Assembly (NCBI RefSeq): GCF_902497785.1
Contig: NZ_CABVHK010000028.1
Coordinates: forward strand, 1 to 54,639
Source of the DNA: Pseudomonas fluorescens
Lineage (GTDB): Bacteria > Pseudomonadota > Gammaproteobacteria > Pseudomonadales > Pseudomonadaceae
Direction: 5' to 3'
DNA: 54,639 bases
Made by a program: the position numbers and the translations under genes. The notes beneath the pieces were generated by a model, which had not been told where the DNA came from, did no database searches, and saw only the letters and a program-made list of their open reading frames with translations. The number at the start of each line of letters is the position of its first letter. The stretch's first letter is position 1. Shown one piece after another: positions 49,839 through 54,639 of this stretch.

Positions 49839-50035
49839 CTGGCACCCGCCAAGACGTTATAGTCCACCCGTGTCTTGAATGATGGCAATGTGCACATCAC
49901 GCGCCATCACTTATATAAGTACCGTCGCGGTCGATACAGGTAAAGGCCCGCTCGATTCAACCCGTCGAGCGGCCCTATGCGCCCCCATGCCAAGCCACTA
50001 CACTCGCTCGCGAATCCCATAAAGAGGTCTTACCG

Positions 50036-50806
50036 GTGACACCACTCATGATCACCCTGCTAGTTGTAGCCGGGATCGCACTATTGATCGCCATTGGGTA
50101 CATGAACCATGTGGTGGAAAACAACAAACTGGAAAAGGCCCGCACCAAGGTCGAGCTCAACGACCGCCTGCGGCGCTGCGGCGAAATCACCGAGACCTTT
50201 CCTGGCCAGCTGATGACCCCGGCGCTCAAGCTGCTGTTGACCCGCCTGGAGCTGAACGTCTGCCAGCGCCTGTTGAACCTGGAAAAATCCAGCGCCAACC
50301 TCAAGGCGCGAATCGTCGAACTGAACGCCCTTGTCGCCCAGGGCGAATCGATTCCGGTGAATAATCCGCCGGCACCGATCCAGACCGAAGCGAAAGCCAA
50401 GGACGTACGCTTCCTGCTCGAAGCCCTGCATGGCCAGATCACCCGTGCGGCACAGGACGGTTTCCTGCCGACCAACGAAGCCAAACGCTGGATCCGCGAA
50501 GTTCGCCACATCCTGGTCTTGCTGCACATCGAGTTTTTCAACAACCTCGGCCAGCATTCCCTGCAACAGAACCAGCCTGGCCAGGCGCGCCTGGCGTTCG
50601 AACGCGGCGTGCAATACCTGCGCAAACAGCAGGAACCGCAGGTCTACGCCGAACAGCTCGAGTACCTGGAAAAACTCCTCGCTCGCGCCAACGCGCAAGT
50701 CATGGACGACATCGCTCCGGTTGAAGGCGAAGTGAATCAATTGACCGCAGGCCTGAAAGACGTCGAGGCAGATGCGGACTGGAAGAAGAAAGTGATTTAC
50801 GACTGA
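50036..50806 (+). CDS. Conserved membrane-anchored protein of unknown function
   Basis: Protein of 256 residues with one N-terminal transmembrane segment (MITLLVVAGIALLIAIGYMNHVVE). A long, mainly helical, charged cytoplasmic or periplasmic part follows, rich in coiled-coil-like heptads (KARTKVELNDRLRRCGEITETF; LLNLEKSSANLKARIVELNALV). A TPR-like stretch (GQHSLQQNQPGQARLAFERGVQYL) is visible near residue 180. I use the GTG at 50036, with AGAGG 8 nt upstream; the ATG at 50048 is 20 nt from it. I do not recognise a function. Similar proteins seem to be common in pseudomonads next to these tRNA genes. Confidence 0.75.
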   Translation: MTPLMITLLVVAGIALLIAIGYMNHVVENNKLEKARTKVELNDRLRRCGEITETFPGQLMTPALKLLLTRLELNVCQRLLNLEKSSANLKARIVELNALVAQGESIPVNNPPAPIQTEAKAKDVRFLLEALHGQITRAAQDGFLPTNEAKRWIREVRHILVLLHIEFFNNLGQHSLQQNQPGQARLAFERGVQYLRKQQEPQVYAEQLEYLEKLLARANAQVMDDIAPVEGEVNQLTAGLKDVEADADWKKKVIYD

Positions 50807-50824
50807 TTGGAAATCAGAGAGAAG

Positions 50825-50852
50825 AAACCACCTGAACAGGTGGTTTTTTTTG
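50825..50852 (+). terminator. Terminator after the 50036 gene
   Basis: AAACCACCT and AGGTGGTTTTTTTT form a stem with a 4-nt loop and a long T run, 20 nt after the stop codon on the plus strand. Confidence 0.92.
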
Positions 50853-50907
50853 TGCTGAATTTGCTGCCCAAGTCATGACAGGAGGAACAATTCGGCTGTC
50901 AGTCCGC

Positions 50908-50932
50908 CTTCGCGAGCGGGCTCGCTCCCACA
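50908..50932. repeat. Single REP palindrome
   Basis: One copy (cgcgagcgggctcgctccca) without a partner lies between the terminator at 50852 and the chemoreceptor stop codon. Confidence 0.75.
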
Positions 50933-50968
50933 ATGAAACCGTGCAAGCCCACCCACTCTCCATAAGCT

Positions 50969-52933
50969 TCAAAGCCTGAAATGCCCCACCATTCCCTTCA
51001 ATTCAACCCCCAACTGCGCCAGCTCGATACTCGACGCCGCGTTCCCTTGCATCGCCAGCGAGGACTGATCTGCACTTGCGCGAATACTGGTCACACTGCG
51101 ATTGATCTCCTCGGCCACGGAACTCTGCTCCTCGGCAGCCGCCGCAATCTGCTGGTTCATCTGCTGAATCAACGACACCGCTGCGGCAATACTGCCCAAG
51201 GCACTTTCGGTCTGCAGTGCATCACTGACCGCCAGCTTCACCAACTCGCCACTGTTCCGAATCTGCTGGACCGATGACTGCGTCGCCGACCGTAACGCGC
51301 TGACCAGTCGCTCGATTTCCTCAGTCGATTGCTGAGTCCGCCTCGCCAGTGCGCGCACTTCATCGGCCACCACCGCAAAGCCCCTGCCCTGCTCTCCAGC
51401 CCGCGCCGCCTCGATGGCCGCGTTAAGCGCCAATAGATTGGTCTGTTCGGCCACACTCTTGATGACGCTCAGCACCGTGCCGATGTTCTGAATTTCCGCA
51501 CTCAGACTTTCGATGCTGGAACTCGCCGATGACGCCGACTCCGCAAGCTGCTCGATGCGCGCCATGCTCTGACGCACCACCGCCTGGCCACTTTCGACTT
51601 TGCCGTCTGCGGTTTGCGCGGCCTGCGCAGCCTCTTCCGCATTGCGCGCCACATCGTGCACGGTGGCGGTCATCTGATTCATGGCCGTAGCGACCTGCTC
51701 GGTTTCTTCCTTCTGACTGCTGACTTCAAGGTTGGTCTGCTCGGTCACCGCCGAGAGCGACTGCGCAGAACTCGCCAACTGCTCGATACCCGACTGCAAA
51801 CCGCTGACAATGCTGCTGAGCCCCGCGCCCATCTGCTGCATGGCCTGCATCAACTGGCCGATTTCATCTCGACGGGTCACTTCAACCTTCGCACTCAAAT
51901 CACCTGCGGCGATCTGCTGAGCAACACGAATGACACTGCGCAGCGGCCCCACGATCAACCGGGTAATCACCCACGCGGCGATCAAGCCGACGAGCAGGGC
52001 CAATGCCGACGAACCGATGATCAGCAGCGAATTCTTCTTCAACTCGGCCTGCATGGACTGGTCTTCGGCGACGTAAGCCTGATCCACCCGCTCCATCACC
52101 TGTGCGGCGCGCTGATGCAGTTGTTGGTAAACCGTCTTTTCCTGCGCCAGCAGGCCGGTGTATTCGGCAAGTTTTTCACTGAAGCCGCCAATGTGCCCGA
52201 CCACCTCATTAAGGACAGTCAGGTAGCCCTCATCCTTGACCGTGGTTTTCAGCTGCCCGGCCTGAGTCAACGCCTGATCGGCCTGTTCGATCTTGCCCTG
52301 ACCGGCGCTGTCGTCACCCTTGCGGCTCAGGTCGAGGCGCACACGTGCTTCGTTCATGGCTTGCAACATCAGCCGTGACACCTGGCTGACCTGACTGGCC
52401 TGTTCGATGAACTGGCCACCGTCCTTGCCTTCGGATTCTTTCAAGGTATAGGCGCCATCATCCGCCAGCCCGGCCTGCAAGACGTCGAGGTTATTGGCCA
52501 CGCTAGACACCGACCAACTGGCCATTTCCAGCGCCAGATCCTTGGCCTGGCTCAGCGAGACAAACTCGTCAAACGCTTTGCGGTAAGCGCCCAGCGACGC
52601 CTCGACGTCATTCATCACCGAAAGGCTATCCGGCGATTGCGCCTTGATCCGGTTCGCAACGACGACGAGGCCATCGACCCCCTCGTGCAGCGCAGTGACG
52701 ATTTTCGGATTGCCGTGCAAGGCATACTCCTGCTCGAGGAGTCGCACCTTGAGCAGGCCACTGTTGAGCGACGACATCTGTTTGAGCCCATCGAAGCGAT
52801 GGCTGATGGTTTGCAGGGACCACACGCCGATGGCCGCCACCAGCGCTGTCAACAGCAGCACCAGCACAAACCCGACACCCAGTTTTGTTGCCATACCGAG
52901 GTTGGCAAAACGTCCTTGCACGGCCGAAATCAT
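50969..52933 (-). CDS. Methyl-accepting chemotaxis protein with a large helical sensor domain (HBM type)
   Basis: Transmembrane chemoreceptor of 654 residues. TM1 is near residues 16-38. A periplasmic helical domain of about 260 residues follows, of the size and style of the helical bimodular (HBM) domain found in McpS-like receptors for organic acids. TM2 (LLIIGSSALALLVGLIAAWVI) leads to a HAMP domain (PLRSVIRVAQQIAAGDLSAKVEV) and the cytoplasmic hairpin with the conserved tip EQTNLLALNAAIEAARAGEQGRGFAVVADEVR. The C-terminus GMVGHFRL lacks the CheR/CheB-binding pentapeptide. I chose the ATG at 52933 (MISAVQGRFANLGMATKLGVGF); a longer frame from 53020 has no family support. The ligand is unknown. 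Confidence 0.9.
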   Translation of the reverse strand: MISAVQGRFANLGMATKLGVGFVLVLLLTALVAAIGVWSLQTISHRFDGLKQMSSLNSGLLKVRLLEQEYALHGNPKIVTALHEGVDGLVVVANRIKAQSPDSLSVMNDVEASLGAYRKAFDEFVSLSQAKDLALEMASWSVSSVANNLDVLQAGLADDGAYTLKESEGKDGGQFIEQASQVSQVSRLMLQAMNEARVRLDLSRKGDDSAGQGKIEQADQALTQAGQLKTTVKDEGYLTVLNEVVGHIGGFSEKLAEYTGLLAQEKTVYQQLHQRAAQVMERVDQAYVAEDQSMQAELKKNSLLIIGSSALALLVGLIAAWVITRLIVGPLRSVIRVAQQIAAGDLSAKVEVTRRDEIGQLMQAMQQMGAGLSSIVSGLQSGIEQLASSAQSLSAVTEQTNLEVSSQKEETEQVATAMNQMTATVHDVARNAEEAAQAAQTADGKVESGQAVVRQSMARIEQLAESASSASSSIESLSAEIQNIGTVLSVIKSVAEQTNLLALNAAIEAARAGEQGRGFAVVADEVRALARRTQQSTEEIERLVSALRSATQSSVQQIRNSGELVKLAVSDALQTESALGSIAAAVSLIQQMNQQIAAAAEEQSSVAEEINRSVTSIRASADQSSLAMQGNAASSIELAQLGVELKGMVGHFRL

Positions 52934-53041
52934 TGCACTTAGTCCCCTGACATAGTCTGTTGACGCAGATTCGCAACGCGCCTGTGCCAGCACAAGTCTC
53001 TGGCGTCGGAATAATGGCAAAAAGCTACGCCAACGTCGTTT

Positions 53042-54433
53042 TCAGAACGATTGAGGTCGATCCGCAGCGGTGGCCTGAAAGAACGCCCGGGCTCGCGGAT
53101 CACAGGCACAGGCCACATTGATCCGCTGCCAGTCACTGGCCTCGCTGGCGGGACTGAATGCCGTCGCGCAAGACAGCAGGACACCGAAGTAATGAGCCTG
53201 GGTCCGCACATAGGCGGAGTCGGACTTGCGCGATCGCGCCCAGATGAACAGTCCACCGACGGGCTTGCCGAAGACCTCCCAGCCAGCATCTTCCAGCACC
53301 TGCAACGCGGCCTCTCGGTCACTGTTCAAACGCTGACGCAGCCGCACTACCAGCTTGCGATAAGCACCGCTCGCCAGCAGGCGGGCCAGCACCGACTCGC
53401 AAAACCCTGAAGCGCCCATGCTGCTGATCATCTTCACCTCCCCCAGTCGCGAGATGACGTCAGTGCCGGCCACTACGAATCCGACCCGTAACGAACTGCT
53501 GAGGGTTTTGGAGAAACTGCCGACATAGATTACGTTTTCGTCGACATCCAGAGCGGCGAGCCGTGCCCCGGGGCCACTGTGCAAATCCGCGTAGACGTCG
53601 TCCTCGATCACCCGCACGCCGTGGGTTTTTGCCAACTGCAATATCCGCTGAGCCACCACTGGCGTCAGGCTGCAGCCGGTCGGGTTGTGATAGAAGCTAT
53701 TGCAGAACAGCGCTCGTGGCCTGTGCTTCAGCAGCAACGCTTCCAGCACTACGATGTCAGGCCCGCGCGGCGTGCGCGGCACTTCGATCATGGTGACACC
53801 CTGCAATCGTAACAACTCGAACAGCATGGAATAACCGGGGCTTTCGACGACTACGCAATCTCCCGGTTTGAGCAACGTGCGCACGATCAGGTCGAGTGCC
53901 TGGCTGGCCCCCGCCGTTGTCATGATGCGATGTTCACCCACGTTGATGTCCAGCTGTTGCAAGCGCTTGCGGATTTGTTGACGCAATGCAGGCAGGCCCA
54001 GCGGTGTGCTGTAGTTGAACAGAGCCGCCATGTCGGTACGACTGACTTCCCGGATGGCGTAACTCAAATCATCGGTTTCATGCCAGCTTTCAGGCAGCCC
54101 GCCACCCCCCAGTTTCAGCTCACCCAAGGCACTGCCCCGTGTCACTTGCGTGCCTTCGAGCCAGGGTGAATCCCGTTGCCCTTGAGTAGCGGATGCCGGG
54201 GCGGCGACAAAAAAACCCGCACCATGACGCGCACCCAGAACGCCTTGCGCCACCAGTCGCTCGCACGCTTCCACGACGCAGGACTGACTGAGTAAATTGA
54301 TTCGCGCAATTTGCCGGGTGGAAGGCAAACGCGTCCCCGGCGAAACTTCGCACTGACGCAGCCAGCAGGCTAGCGCGTCAACGACTTGCTGTACGACGGG
54401 CACCAGGGCCTGTCGGTCGATTCTCAATTCCAT
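53042..54433 (-). CDS. MocR-type GntR regulator with aminotransferase-like domain
   Basis: Fusion of a GntR winged helix (VVDALACWLRQCEVSPGTRLPSTRQIARINLLSQSCVVEACERLVAQGVL, about 17-68) and a fold-type I aminotransferase domain, 463 residues. The PLP Lys is in VGSFSKTLSSSLRVGF, with the Asn in FYHNPTGCSL and the Asp in VIEDDVYADLH. The final Arg binding the substrate carboxylate is likely in the late RINVACACDPRARAF block. MocR proteins sense PLP or PLP-amino acid adducts and control B6 or amino acid genes. I use the ATG at 54433 with AGGAG 11 nt upstream. The target is not clear; the divergent gene is beyond the window. Confidence 0.88.
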   Translation of the reverse strand: MELRIDRQALVPVVQQVVDALACWLRQCEVSPGTRLPSTRQIARINLLSQSCVVEACERLVAQGVLGARHGAGFFVAAPASATQGQRDSPWLEGTQVTRGSALGELKLGGGGLPESWHETDDLSYAIREVSRTDMAALFNYSTPLGLPALRQQIRKRLQQLDINVGEHRIMTTAGASQALDLIVRTLLKPGDCVVVESPGYSMLFELLRLQGVTMIEVPRTPRGPDIVVLEALLLKHRPRALFCNSFYHNPTGCSLTPVVAQRILQLAKTHGVRVIEDDVYADLHSGPGARLAALDVDENVIYVGSFSKTLSSSLRVGFVVAGTDVISRLGEVKMISSMGASGFCESVLARLLASGAYRKLVVRLRQRLNSDREAALQVLEDAGWEVFGKPVGGLFIWARSRKSDSAYVRTQAHYFGVLLSCATAFSPASEASDWQRINVACACDPRARAFFQATAADRPQSF

Positions 54434-54639
54434 GAGCAAGCAAACTCCTGTTCGTTTGACCGGAACAGTTAATCACAGGCTTGCTGGATGGGTTGTGCGA
54501 CAACGCCGTCAAAACTTGTGGTTCTAACGGCTTGAAACACATTGGCCGGGCGGCCTAAAAATGCGGGCGGGGTTGGGGGTTGAGTACATATCCGTTTTCT
54601 TCGCTGATTTGATCGCGCTCATATTCCGGGCAGATGCTC

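Overview
The window is chromosomal DNA of a Pseudomonas, most likely the P. fluorescens group. Three things point there. The gene order from the TetR regulator (8353) to the DUF2062 protein (39218) follows the PA2957-PA2985 segment of P. aeruginosa PAO1 as I know it. The intergenic spaces carry many copies of fluorescens-type REP/REPIN palindromes (core GTGGGAGCGAGC..GCTCGCGA). All recognised proteins are pseudomonad in character. Coding density is high, most genes lie on the minus strand, and I see no prophage, insertion sequence, integrase or CRISPR array.

Layout. (1) 1-5761: an L-arabinose-type sugar module with a GntR/FadR-family repressor, an SMP-30 lactonase and the ABC importer araFGH. 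An identical 14-bp operator sits inside the promoters of both the regulator and araF. (2) 5892-8214: DUF1285 protein, DUF4823 lipoprotein, MoaA. (3) 8353-9330: TetR regulator and an RgsA-type small RNA. (4) 9389-19598: the conserved block tatD-pilZ-holB-tmk-mltG-pabC-fabF-acpP-fabG-fabD-plsX-rpmF-yceD, which links replication factors, folate and peptidoglycan enzymes to fatty acid and phospholipid initiation. (5) 19704-26927: maf (yceF), sppA, a HAD phosphatase, rluC, and rne with a leader of about 640 nt. (6) 27110-31468: a molybdenum hydroxylase cassette (MocA-like, XdhC-like, large and small subunits) lying between rne and murB, which are adjacent in PAO1. (7) 31715-38563: murB-ptpA-kdsB-ycaR-lpxK-exbD-exbB-comEC, tightly overlapping envelope genes. 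(8) 38700-45765: DUF2062, a YadGH-type ABC exporter, GST, a transglutaminase-like protein, fadE and a PA2817-family protein. (9) 45921-49127: a LysR regulator divergent from an operon of AlaX-type tRNA editing factor, 2-oxoglutarate/Fe(II) oxygenase and LysE exporter. (10) 49240-49654: a tandem duplication of tRNA-Glu/tRNA-Gly with a strong promoter. (11) 50036-54433: an uncharacterised membrane-anchored protein, a chemoreceptor and a MocR-type regulator.

How the parts work together. The arabinose module looks self-regulated. The fab cluster supplies malonyl-ACP, ACP, ketoacyl synthase/reductase and acyl-phosphate. MoaA, MocA and XdhC could make and mature the cofactor used by the molybdenum hydroxylase. 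The most interesting candidate for an undescribed system is the cassette at 45921-49127: an amino-acid-modifying oxygenase, an exporter and a tRNA proofreading enzyme under one divergent regulator would fit production, disposal or detoxification of a non-canonical amino acid. That reading is inference from gene content, not something the sequence proves.
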